NCBI GenBank assembly: GCA_013042995.1 | Contig: JABDPB010000118.1 | Location: 1-34,968, forward strand | Length of the DNA stretch: 34,968 nucleotides | Direction of reading: 5' to 3' | Source: Ignavibacteriaceae bacterium | GTDB lineage: Bacteria; Bacteroidota; Ignavibacteria; Ignavibacteriales; Ignavibacteriaceae | Notes under the pieces: model-generated | Told to the model about the DNA's origin: nothing | Database searches by the model: none | The model's input: only the letters and a program-made list of their open reading frames with translations | Shown: positions 8,201 through 16,366 of the stretch, piece by piece | Numbering within the stretch: position 1 is the stretch's first letter | Layout: the number at the start of each line of letters is the position of its first letter | Translations under genes and position numbers: made by a program

Positions 8201-9289
8201 ATGGAAAAAAGAATTTATAATTTCAGTGCTGGCCCGGCAATTCTTCCGGAAGAAGTTTTAAAAGAAGCACAGGAAAATTTAATGGCTTTGCCTGGAGTCG
8301 GAATGTCCATTTTGGAAATTAGCCACAGATCAAAAACTTTTGATGATATTATCAATCAAACAAAAGCTGATATTAAAAAACTTCTTAACATAAGCGATGA
8401 TTATGCAATACTTTTTTTGCAGGGCGGTGCAAGTTTGCAGTTTTCCATGGTACCGATGAATATTATGCCGCCAAAGAATAGAGCAGATTATATCAATACA
8501 GGTGCTTGGTCAAAAAAAGCGATTAAAGAGGCTAAAAGGGTCGGTGATGTTAATGTTGCTGCTTCAAGTGAAGAAACAGTATTTAACAGAATTCCAAAAC
8601 AGGAAGAATTAAAGTTAGATTCCGATGCTGCTTATGTTCACTTTACATCAAACAATACAATTTACGGAACTCAGTGGCAGAATGAGCCGGAAGCTGGAAG
8701 CCTTCCGCTAGTGTGTGATGCTTCATCGGATATTCTCTGCAGAAAAGTTGATGTTAGTAAGTATGGAATTATTTATGCTGGCGCACAAAAAAATATGGGT
8801 CCTTCAGGCGTAACAATGGTAATATTCAGAAAAGACTTGCTTGAAAGAAGTTCAGATGCTTTACCAACGATGCTTAACTATAATACTCACGTTGAAAAAG
8901 ATTCTATGTTCAACACACCAAACACTTTTGGAATTTATATAATTGGTCTTGTTGCAAAGTGGATTGTAAATATGGGTGGATTGGATAAAATGTATGAACA
9001 GAATAAACAAAAAGCCAAGCTACTTTACAATTTTATAGATTCAAGCAGTGGATATTATAAAGGACATGCAGAAAAAGACAGCCGTTCTTTTATGAATGTT
9101 ACATTCAACCTAAGCACAGAAGAGCTCGAAAAGAAATTAATTGCTGAAGCTCTGGCTGCTGGTTTCAGCGGATTGAAAGGACATAGATCCGTTGGTGGTC
9201 TGCGTGCATCAATATATAATGCATTCCCCACAAAAGGTGTAGAAGATCTTGTTTCATTTATGAAGGATTTTCAGCAGAAGAACGGATAA
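8201..9289 (+). CDS. serC: Phosphoserine aminotransferase
   Basis: PLP-dependent enzyme that converts 3-phosphohydroxypyruvate and glutamate to O-phosphoserine and 2-oxoglutarate, the second step of serine synthesis. It can also act in vitamin B6 synthesis in some bacteria. 362 residues, full length. The start YNFSAGPAILPEEVL, the phrase ISHRSKTF, FLQGGASLQF and the PLP-lysine motif YAGAQKNMGPSGV (Lys197) are all present. The C-terminal signature GHRSVGGLRASIYNA is intact. A good ribosome binding site (GAGG) precedes the ATG. It is co-oriented with the DUF1015 gene and probably in one operon. No serA or serB is present in the window. Confidence 0.97.
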   Translation: MEKRIYNFSAGPAILPEEVLKEAQENLMALPGVGMSILEISHRSKTFDDIINQTKADIKKLLNISDDYAILFLQGGASLQFSMVPMNIMPPKNRADYINTGAWSKKAIKEAKRVGDVNVAASSEETVFNRIPKQEELKLDSDAAYVHFTSNNTIYGTQWQNEPEAGSLPLVCDASSDILCRKVDVSKYGIIYAGAQKNMGPSGVTMVIFRKDLLERSSDALPTMLNYNTHVEKDSMFNTPNTFGIYIIGLVAKWIVNMGGLDKMYEQNKQKAKLLYNFIDSSSGYYKGHAEKDSRSFMNVTFNLSTEELEKKLIAEALAAGFSGLKGHRSVGGLRASIYNAFPTKGVEDLVSFMKDFQQKNG

Positions 9290-9300
9290 TAAATTATTAA

Positions 9301-9360
9301 TGTCATTGCGGGCAAAGCGAAGCCATCTCCTTCACAGATTCTTCGCTGCGCTCAAAATTA
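9301..9360. repeat. Interspersed inverted repeat (GCGAAG...CTTCGC type)
   Basis: The segment starts TGTCATTGCGGGCAAAGCG, and AGCGAAG (9316-9322) is the reverse complement of CTTCGCT (9341-9347). Extending the arms gives about 11 of 13 matches. It resembles a 'TGTCATTGCGAG...' repeat that I know from many genomes of this phylum; this copy looks degenerate at its right end (CTCAAAATTA where I would expect CTCAGAATGACA). It fills most of the gap between serC and the small lipoprotein gene. Confidence 0.55.
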
Positions 9361-9373
9361 ATAATAAACCAAA

Positions 9374-9793
9374 ATGAAAAAACAATTTGTAATAGTTTTA
9401 ATATTGATTGCAATTTCTTCCTGTGGGAAAAAAGAAGAGGTAAAATTTGAAGCCTTCAGCCCTGAAGCATTTGCTTATGATTTGGGCGATAGCTGGGAAG
9501 TAAATGCTACGGTTAACGTAAGAGGATTTAAAGGTATTTTAGCTGAGGATGAAGTATCCGCATCATTGGATTTTTCAGTTGATTTTGTAAATCCTGATGG
9601 TGAAATTTCAAAGAATATATTTAATGACTCGAGAGAAGTTAGAGAGATAGAAATAAATTACCTACAACTTGAATCACAGTTTGAACTTGATTCAACTTAC
9701 GTGGAGGGAATTTATACAATTATCTTTAATATAAAAGATAATAATACTGGAAATTCAACCTCCGTAGAAGTTGAGGTTAAATTAGAAAAGTAA
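9374..9793 (+). CDS. Small lipoprotein of unknown function
   Basis: 139 residues. The N-terminus MKKQFVIVLILIAISSC carries a lipobox with Cys17, so the mature protein is lipid-anchored. The rest is acidic and beta-rich (WEVNATVNVRGFKGI, SASLDFSVDFVNPDG, YVEGIYTIIFNIKDNN), most likely one Ig-like or beta-sandwich domain. I do not recognise the family. It follows serC in the same direction but is separated from it by an interspersed repeat, so it may not belong to the serine operon. It ends 8 bp from the convergent DUF2203 gene. Confidence 0.75.
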   Translation: MKKQFVIVLILIAISSCGKKEEVKFEAFSPEAFAYDLGDSWEVNATVNVRGFKGILAEDEVSASLDFSVDFVNPDGEISKNIFNDSREVREIEINYLQLESQFELDSTYVEGIYTIIFNIKDNNTGNSTSVEVEVKLEK

Positions 9794-9801
9794 ATAACTG
9801 T

Positions 9802-10182
9802 TTATTCAAATTCTTCAGGAGGGATAAGTTTTCTGCCGGCAAAACCGCTGCTGGCTTCATGGTAATAAAGAATTTCATCCTCGTCACTTTTCCAGCAGAG
9901 AAAAACTTCTTTACCATCAATCATTGCAGGAAAATCAACTAAGCCGATTGTAAAATTCCAATCTTTAAAGTAGCAGCCTATTTCTTCCAGCTCGAGCATA
10001 AATTTCTCGATATCATCAGCCATTTTTTTTATTTGCGGATCCTCTTCAACAGCAGTTCCAATTTCATCAGCAATTAACCTCATTTCTCTACTTGTATCAA
10101 GTATGTCTTTCACAATTTTTTTAACAAGCGGCAGAGTTTTTCGTGCTTCAGAAGGAGTAAAGTATTTTGTTTCAGTTGTCAT
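9802..10182 (-). CDS. DUF2203-family protein
   Basis: 126 residues from ATG 10182; the open frame reaches a TTG at 10191, but the ATG gives the usual family start MTTETKYFTPSEARKTLPLV. The middle is a helical hairpin (VKKIVKDILDTSREMRLIADE). The C-terminal half has the family signatures IGCYFKDWNFTIGLVDFPA and EVFLCWKSDEDEILYYHE, followed by GFAGRK. DUF2203 has no known function. It is small and cytoplasmic. It lies downstream of the cotransporter gene but across a 116-bp A+T-rich gap, so co-transcription is uncertain. Confidence 0.85.
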   Translation of the reverse strand: MTTETKYFTPSEARKTLPLVKKIVKDILDTSREMRLIADEIGTAVEEDPQIKKMADDIEKFMLELEEIGCYFKDWNFTIGLVDFPAMIDGKEVFLCWKSDEDEILYYHEASSGFAGRKLIPPEEFE

Positions 10183-10205
10183 ATAAAACAATTTGAAATT
10201 ATACG

Positions 10206-10246
10206 TTTAATATCTTAACAATTTTATATTAAAGAAAGTTTAATAT
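10206..10246. repeat. A+T-rich inverted repeat, three TTTAATAT units
   Basis: TTTAATAT at 10206-10213, its reverse complement ATATTAAA at 10226-10233, and TTTAATAT again at 10239-10246. It is a possible hairpin or protein-binding site between the cotransporter and DUF2203 genes. In DNA this A+T-rich it may be chance. Confidence 0.3.
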
Positions 10247-10298
10247 TTAGCTCCGATTCTCATATTAAATCATTTTACGGTTTTTTTTGATGATTTTG

Positions 10299-12452
10299 CT
10301 ATGCAACTGCACTTTCACTGCCCGAATCACGCACAAACAAGCAGGATGAATTCGTTAATTCCGTTACCTCTCGCATAAAACTAAAATGAAGATCATCTGC
10401 AAGCCCGAACAAGCTCATATCTCCTTTAGGTGCAGATGCAATGGCTTCTTTAAATCCTCCTGTTAGCACATGAAATTCCGTTAGTGAAGGCAGTCTTGTC
10501 TGCTTGCTAAGCTCATCCAAAAACTTATACATTTTGTATCTGTCTTCTTTCTTTTCAGCAACAGTAATTAAATTAATTTTACCTTCCCAATTAAGCTGAA
10601 GCTGCAATGTTACAAGTACCGCAAGATGCCAGTTTGGACTTTTGTCTCTTAACCAAATATTGATTGTTTTTTGCATTCCGAATGCAATTCTTGGATGCTG
10701 TCGTAAAATAATTACACCCAAATTGTGATTTGTTGCATTGTTAACCATCTCTGAAATGATTTTATTTTTTTCATCGCTGCTTCCAAGTGTTAAAAACAAC
10801 GTGTTTGGTCTGAACGGAATTCCTTCCAGGGTTTGAATTACTAAACGAGCGCCATGCAAAAAATCATCATCCTGAATTACGGCTGAGTTAACCAATAATT
10901 TTCCCTCTTTAATCGGAGTTAGCAATTCATTTAAAGATCGCTTTGTTTCTTCATTGTTATTGTTTTTTACTGAGAAAGCAAAAACACTACCCGATGGATT
11001 AACAATATTCCTGATAAATAGAAGCGAACCAGACCAAAGTTTGGGTTCTTCAATTGGGATTAATAGATCGGGTTTCCACGTTACGTTATGCCGTGGAAAT
11101 TTAGATGCAATCCGTGATGCAAGCTCAGCCAGAACAATAAACATACCGCCGCGTAAATCTCCGCTTTGCGATTGCAATCCTTTTTTAGTTAAGTAAGAGT
11201 ACAATACTACAATTACAACAAATGCTATTACACTAAAAACAGGGTTGATTAAAAACATAATTATCATACAGCCTGCAGCACCAAGGAACGAAACGACTTT
11301 GGGAATTTTAAAGGTTGGTCTGAAACTTATTACCTTCATACTTTGCTGAATAAAAACAACAAGATTAAGCGTGCCATAAGTAATTAAGAAAAACAGAGTG
11401 ATAAGTGTAGCAAGCGAATCAAGGCTGCCGAGAAAAAGTGCTGCCAAGACTATTACTCCTGTAAAAGCAATTGCGTTTTGTGGCTCACCTTTAGAATTTC
11501 GTTTTGCAAAAAAGTTATTGAGAGGAATTATTTTTTCACTGGCTAAAGCTTGTAATATTCTTGGTGCACCAACAATACTCCCAATTGCGGATGAAAATGT
11601 TGCAGCTAAAATTCCTAATATAACAAGCAGTGCTATCCTGGAATTATTCACCATCGCCATTTGATCGTTTCTGAGCACATCATCTGAAATAAAAAGAGTA
11701 AATCCAAAAACTAATCCACCATAGACTATAAGAGTGACCCCAATTGCACTTAACGTCCCCAAAGGGATTGCTTTGCGTGAATTTTTTAACTCGCCGGATA
11801 AGTTTGCTCCGGCCATAATACCTGTCACTGCAGGAAAGAATATTGCAAAGACTTGCCAGAAGCCCGCGTCTTCAAATTTTCCAATAAGATTATAAGAATC
11901 AACTTGTTCGTTTGGTGTTAAAAAAAATGAAATGATCGAAAGTGCAATCAAGAGCAAAATAATATACTGAAATTTTAATGCGACATTCGTGCTAAAGTAA
12001 GATAGAGTAAGTATTACAATCCAGACAGCAACCATAATGATTGCAGGATCGTGTGATGGAAACAATAGTAACCATCCCTCCGTAAATCCAACAATGTATA
12101 AAGAAGCTGCAAGAGTTTGAGAAATGTAAAACGGAATTCCAATGCTTCCACCTGCTTCAAGACCAAGTGATTTTGAAATAATCGAGTATGCACCACCTGC
12201 ACCAATTTTAATATTGGTTGTAATTGAGGACATAGAAAGTCCAGTGCAAATAGTAATTGATTTTGCAAGTAAAATAATTGCTATTGCACCTATAGGTCCG
12301 GCATTGCCCACAACCCATCCAAGCCGCAGGTACATTATTACACCAAGAATGGTAAGAACGTCCGGTGTAAAAACCCCTGCAAAGGTTCCAAATCGTCCTT
12401 TTAAGGCTTCGGAGCTATCCTTGGGTGGTTTAATTTTTGAGATGATTTTCAT
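10299..12452 (-). CDS. Cation-chloride cotransporter-like permease (SLC12 / APC superfamily)
   Basis: 717 residues from ATG 12452 (a TTG lies one codon earlier). The N-terminal half has about 12 hydrophobic helices, beginning FGTFAGVFTPDVLTILGVIMYLRLGWVVG, the classic first helix of eukaryotic and bacterial SLC12 proteins. The phrase FFPAVTGIMAGANLSGELKNSRKAIP in mid-protein is a second family signature. After about residue 430 the protein becomes a soluble C-terminal domain (LLIPIEEPKLWSGSLLFIRN onward), also as in SLC12. By family it should move K+ or Na+ with Cl- across the inner membrane, although bacterial members may carry amino acids instead. It diverges from the peptidase cluster. Confidence 0.88.
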   Translation of the reverse strand: MKIISKIKPPKDSSEALKGRFGTFAGVFTPDVLTILGVIMYLRLGWVVGNAGPIGAIAIILLAKSITICTGLSMSSITTNIKIGAGGAYSIISKSLGLEAGGSIGIPFYISQTLAASLYIVGFTEGWLLLFPSHDPAIIMVAVWIVILTLSYFSTNVALKFQYIILLLIALSIISFFLTPNEQVDSYNLIGKFEDAGFWQVFAIFFPAVTGIMAGANLSGELKNSRKAIPLGTLSAIGVTLIVYGGLVFGFTLFISDDVLRNDQMAMVNNSRIALLVILGILAATFSSAIGSIVGAPRILQALASEKIIPLNNFFAKRNSKGEPQNAIAFTGVIVLAALFLGSLDSLATLITLFFLITYGTLNLVVFIQQSMKVISFRPTFKIPKVVSFLGAAGCMIIMFLINPVFSVIAFVVIVVLYSYLTKKGLQSQSGDLRGGMFIVLAELASRIASKFPRHNVTWKPDLLIPIEEPKLWSGSLLFIRNIVNPSGSVFAFSVKNNNNEETKRSLNELLTPIKEGKLLVNSAVIQDDDFLHGARLVIQTLEGIPFRPNTLFLTLGSSDEKNKIISEMVNNATNHNLGVIILRQHPRIAFGMQKTINIWLRDKSPNWHLAVLVTLQLQLNWEGKINLITVAEKKEDRYKMYKFLDELSKQTRLPSLTEFHVLTGGFKEAIASAPKGDMSLFGLADDLHFSFMREVTELTNSSCLFVRDSGSESAVA

Positions 12453-12513
12453 CAAATAGAATCAGGCTTTTTCAGATATTTGTTACCGAACAGTATTCAA
12501 GCGAAGTAACATA

Positions 12514-12536
12514 TTTCTATATAGTCTTTCTATATA
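12514..12536. promoter_or_regulatory. 13-bp-spaced direct repeat in divergent promoter region
   Basis: TTTCTATATA occurs at 12514-12523 and again at 12527-12536. It lies between the divergent cotransporter and M28 peptidase genes and could be an operator. The second copy runs into TATAATTG (12533-12540), one mismatch from a TAnnTTTG -7 box reading rightward. Confidence 0.35.
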
Positions 12537-12608
12537 ATTGTTCTTAAGTTGTATACAATAAATAAGCATTTTTTTGCACATTTTCAGACTTAACTAAAGG
12601 GGTTATTT

Positions 12609-14096
12609 ATGAAAAATTTTTTACAGATAGCTTTTTCTGTCCTTTTTTTCACTTCTATAACACACTCTCAATCACCTATTATTCAAACAGTTATAAACGA
12701 AACTAACATTGATTCGTTAATCTATTTTGTTGAAGAATTGTCCGGCGAAGTTCAAACCATTATTGGTGGTTCACCTTATACTATTGTATCCAGACATAAA
12801 AATCAAGCAAGTAATGATAAAGCTGCTGATTACATCAAACAAAAATTAGAATTCTACGGTTTAACTGTTTACGATCAATGGTTTAGCGGATCAGGAAGGA
12901 ATGTTTACGCAGTTCAAGAAGGAACAGATTTTCCAAACCAAAAGTATATTATATGTGCACATTACGATGATATGCCCTCTGGTCCTTTAGCTCCAGGGGC
13001 AGATGACAATGCAAGTGGAACTGCCGCGGTGCTGGAAGCAGCAAGAATTTTAAGCCAGTACCAATCTAAATACACAATCATTTATGCACTATGGGACGAA
13101 GAGGAACAAGGCTTAGTTGGTGCGTATTACTATGCTCAGCAGGCCTCTGTTGCTGGAGATTCTATCTTGGGTGTGGTAAACATGGATATGATTGCCTGGG
13201 ATTCTAACAGCGATTACATTGTTGACGTGCATACACGGTCAGTCGGAACTTCTCTTTATTTAAAGGATAAAATTATAGAAACAAATAACTTATATAGTTT
13301 GGGATTGAATATTGATGTTAAAAATCCGGGCAGTACTTACAGTGATCATGCTGCATTCTGGAGCTACAACTACGGTGCAATTCTCGTCATAGAAGATGGA
13401 TCAGATTTTAACAACTATTACCATACCACCAACGACAAAGTACAATATTTTAACCAACCTTATTATTTAATGATGAGCAAAGCATCAATTGGAACTATTG
13501 CTACTCTTGCTGAAGTAACGGACAACGTTCCAGTTGAGCTTACTAGCTTTTCTGGTTTTACATTAAATGACGGAGTTGTTTTAGAGTGGATAACCGCATC
13601 AGAATTAAACAATAATGGTTTTGAGGTTCAGCGTTCTCTTAATAATCAAGTTGATTTTGTTACAATTGGTTTTGTTGCTGGAAAGGGTAGTTCAACTGAG
13701 ATTAATAATTATTCTTACACCGATTATGTTCAGTTTACAGGCGCACAAAAAATTTACTACAGATTAAAACAGGTTGATTATGATGGAACATTCAGTTACA
13801 GCAACGTTGTAAACATTGAAATTAATGTTCCTAACGGATTTGTGCTAAATCAAAATTATCCTAATCCATTTAATCCGACTACAAAAATATCATACTCAAT
13901 TGCAGAAGATGCTTTTGTATCTCTAAAAGTATATAATTTTATAGGAAAAGAAGTAAGCTCAATTGTAAGCGAAATACAACCGGCAGGTATTTATAAAATA
14001 ATATTTGATGCATCGAACTTACCAAGCGGAACTTATTTTTACACTTTAAATGCTGGTGGTTTTGTTACAACAAAAAAAATGATTCTGATAAAATAA
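12609..14096 (+). CDS. Secreted M28-family metallopeptidase with T9SS sorting domain (copy 1)
   Basis: 495 residues with a signal peptide (MKNFLQIAFSVLFFTSITHSQ). The M28 zinc aminopeptidase domain spans about residues 25-305. The expected two-zinc site is complete: His118 (ICAHYDD), bridging Asp132 (GADDNASG), catalytic Glu165 and ligand Glu166 (WDEEEQGLVG), Asp193 (VNMDMIAWD) and His272 (YYHTTND). A beta-rich linker at about 308-405 (VELTSFSGFTLNDGVVLEW onward) is common in secreted proteins of this group. The last 85 residues are a T9SS type A-like sorting domain (LNQNYPNPFNPTT to KKMILIK). It should be exported and release N-terminal amino acids from peptides. It is 26 bp upstream of a close paralogue, clearly one operon. 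Confidence 0.93.
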   Translation: MKNFLQIAFSVLFFTSITHSQSPIIQTVINETNIDSLIYFVEELSGEVQTIIGGSPYTIVSRHKNQASNDKAADYIKQKLEFYGLTVYDQWFSGSGRNVYAVQEGTDFPNQKYIICAHYDDMPSGPLAPGADDNASGTAAVLEAARILSQYQSKYTIIYALWDEEEQGLVGAYYYAQQASVAGDSILGVVNMDMIAWDSNSDYIVDVHTRSVGTSLYLKDKIIETNNLYSLGLNIDVKNPGSTYSDHAAFWSYNYGAILVIEDGSDFNNYYHTTNDKVQYFNQPYYLMMSKASIGTIATLAEVTDNVPVELTSFSGFTLNDGVVLEWITASELNNNGFEVQRSLNNQVDFVTIGFVAGKGSSTEINNYSYTDYVQFTGAQKIYYRLKQVDYDGTFSYSNVVNIEINVPNGFVLNQNYPNPFNPTTKISYSIAEDAFVSLKVYNFIGKEVSSIVSEIQPAGIYKIIFDASNLPSGTYFYTLNAGGFVTTKKMILIK

Positions 14097-14124
14097 AACT
14101 ATACTTTAACTACATTCTTTAAAT

Positions 14125-14128
14125 GAGG
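14125..14128 (+). promoter_or_regulatory. Ribosome binding site that fixes the start of M28 copy 2
   Basis: GAGG here lies 6 bases before ATG 14135 and overlaps the first possible ATG (14123), so the upstream ATG cannot be served by it. ATG 14132 would be only 3 bases away. Starting at 14135 also gives metal ligands with the same residue numbers as copy 1. Confidence 0.6.
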
Positions 14129-14134
14129 TTTATG

Positions 14135-16210
14135 ATGAGAAAGCTTTTGCTGGCAGTAATCTTTTTATTAATTGCACAGACTGCAGTTTATTCACAATCA
14201 CCTGTTGTTCAATCAGTTATTAATGAAACAAATATAGATTCATTAATCTTCTTTGTTGAAGAACTGTCAGGTGAAGTGCAGACAACTATTGGTGGAGCTC
14301 CATACACAATTGTATCAAGACACAAAAACCAACCAAGTAATGATAAAGCTGCCGATTATATTAAACAAAAATTAGATTCTTACGGTCTTTCCACATACAA
14401 TCAAAACTGGAGTGGCACAGGCAGAAATGTTTATGCTGTTCAAACTGGTACCGAATTTCCAAATCAGCAATATATGATTTGTGCACATTATGATGATATG
14501 CCATCAGGATCACTGGCTCCTGGGGCAGATGATAATGCAAGCGGAACTGCTGCAGTTCTGGAAGCCGCAAGAATTCTTTCCAACCAATCTTTTCCGTTTA
14601 CAATTATTTACGCTTTATGGGATGAAGAAGAGCAAGGCTTAATTGGCAGCAATTATTACGCAACGCAGGCTGCAAATCAAGGCGATTCGATTTTGGGTGT
14701 AATAAATCTTGATATGATAGCGTGGGATTCGAATAGTGACGACATAGCGGAAATTCATACAAGATCTGTGAGCAGCTCTTATGATATTAAAGATAAAATG
14801 GAGGAAGTAAATACAACCTACAATGTGGGCTTAAATTTGCAAATTGATGACCCGGGTACAACCGCAAGCGACCACGCTTCTTTTTGGTCTAAAGGTTATG
14901 GTGCTATATTATTGATTGAAGATTTTCAAGATTTTAACAACTACTATCACACTACAAACGATAAATTACAGTATTTCAATCAACCTTACTTTCACAAAAT
15001 GGCAAAGCTTGCTATTGGTACATTAGCAACATTTGCACTAAACCTCGATCTAAAAATTGCTCACACACCAATAGGGTCACGTGATAATACAAGCAATATT
15101 GAAACATCGGCAACAATTCAAACCAGCTTAGATATTGGCATCGGGACCAATGCTCCACGGTTGTATTATAGAAAAGATATTGGCTCTGGTTGGTCAGAAT
15201 TCTTTGAAGTTGTTGGGGCTCCTGCTGAAGTAAGCGGAACCTACAACTTCACAATTTCCGGTCAGCAGCTTGGAACAATCATGCAATATTATATAGCTGC
15301 ACAAGATGAGAACTCAACTATTGTTATAACACACCCGGCTGGCGGTGGTGGATTTTCACCTCCTGGTAGTACACCACCGAGCAAGTTCTTCAAATTCTTT
15401 GTTGCGCCAATCAGCATCGCATTTTCTGATAGTATAATAAACTTAAACAACTGGACTTCAGCAGGTGGATGGGGAACAACAACGCAAAAATATACTTCTA
15501 CACCTAATTCTGCGACTGATTCACCCAGCGGAAATTATCCAAGCAATAATACTGCAACACTAACACTTAATGATAATGTTAATCTAAATGATTACATTGG
15601 CGCAGAATTAGTATTTCAGACACAATGGGATATTGAAACTGACTGGGACTATGGACAGGCTTTAATATCTACAAACAATGGAAGCGGTTGGATCCCACTT
15701 CAAGGTATGTACACAAATCCAGGGACAGGTTCTTTTCAACCAAATGGTGAACCGCTTTATGACGGCGCTCAAACATCCTGGGTAAAAGAAAGTATTGACA
15801 TAAGCAGTTACATTGGCGAGCAAGTTAAATTCAGGTTTCTTTTAAAATCAGATAACTCTGTAAATGAAGATGGCTGGTATGTAGATGATATAAATCTAGT
15901 CGTATATGAACAAATGCCCACAAGTGCTGAACCAAATGTTATTGTTAATAAATATTTGCTGGAACAAAACTACCCGAATCCATTTAATCCTAGTACAATA
16001 ATCAGCTATCAGATCCCTGAAGATAGTTTTGTATCACTTACTGTATTTGATGTTTTGGGTAATGAAGTTGCATCACTGGTAAATGAGAATAAACAGTCCG
16101 GAAGTTATGAGGTTATGTTTAATGCTTCCACCTTGCCAAGCGGTGTTTATTTCTATACTTTAGCCGCAGGGGAATTTGTGGGCACTAAAAAGATGCTACT
16201 GATTAAATAG
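14135..16210 (+). CDS. Secreted M28-family metallopeptidase with extra jelly-roll domain and T9SS sorting domain (copy 2)
   Basis: 691 residues from ATG 14135 (signal peptide MRKLLLAVIFLLIAQTAVYS). The peptidase domain is very close to copy 1, and the zinc-site residues have the same numbers: His118, Asp132, Glu165/Glu166, Asp193, His272. Instead of the copy 1 linker it carries two added parts. The first is a beta domain at about 305-425 (LKIAHTPIGSRDNTSN onward, with a Gly/Pro-rich GGGGFSPPGSTPPS stretch). The second is a MAM/immune-inhibitor-like jelly roll at about 430-595 (WTSAGGWGTTT to EDGWYVDDINLVV). It ends in a T9SS sorting domain (LEQNYPNPFNPST to KKMLLIK). The added domains probably bind surfaces or substrates. 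A terminator follows. Confidence 0.93.
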   Translation: MRKLLLAVIFLLIAQTAVYSQSPVVQSVINETNIDSLIFFVEELSGEVQTTIGGAPYTIVSRHKNQPSNDKAADYIKQKLDSYGLSTYNQNWSGTGRNVYAVQTGTEFPNQQYMICAHYDDMPSGSLAPGADDNASGTAAVLEAARILSNQSFPFTIIYALWDEEEQGLIGSNYYATQAANQGDSILGVINLDMIAWDSNSDDIAEIHTRSVSSSYDIKDKMEEVNTTYNVGLNLQIDDPGTTASDHASFWSKGYGAILLIEDFQDFNNYYHTTNDKLQYFNQPYFHKMAKLAIGTLATFALNLDLKIAHTPIGSRDNTSNIETSATIQTSLDIGIGTNAPRLYYRKDIGSGWSEFFEVVGAPAEVSGTYNFTISGQQLGTIMQYYIAAQDENSTIVITHPAGGGGFSPPGSTPPSKFFKFFVAPISIAFSDSIINLNNWTSAGGWGTTTQKYTSTPNSATDSPSGNYPSNNTATLTLNDNVNLNDYIGAELVFQTQWDIETDWDYGQALISTNNGSGWIPLQGMYTNPGTGSFQPNGEPLYDGAQTSWVKESIDISSYIGEQVKFRFLLKSDNSVNEDGWYVDDINLVVYEQMPTSAEPNVIVNKYLLEQNYPNPFNPSTIISYQIPEDSFVSLTVFDVLGNEVASLVNENKQSGSYEVMFNASTLPSGVYFYTLAAGEFVGTKKMLLIK

Positions 16211-16234
16211 TGTTCATTCAAATAAGAATTGATC

Positions 16235-16264
16235 AAAGCCCATATTTTATGGGCTTTTATTTTA
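16235..16264 (+). terminator. Rho-independent terminator after the M28 pair
   Basis: AAAGCCCATA (16235-16244) pairs perfectly with TATGGGCTTT (16248-16257) over a 3-base loop, and a T-rich run follows. It lies 25 bp after the stop of M28 copy 2 and separates the peptidase pair from the sulfotransferase-like pair. Confidence 0.85.
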
Positions 16265-16366
16265 CACTCAGTTTTAGCGTAGAGTAGATTAAAATATGTA
16301 TGATAATTTCTCGCAAGATTTAGTAGATTTATAATTAAAATACTATCTCTGCCTAAGGAATTACAA

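Noticed and set aside
10206..10246. Terminator for the cotransporter transcript
   Set aside because: The stem is made only of A and T and is not followed by a T-run on the minus strand, so it is kept only as a weak inverted repeat.
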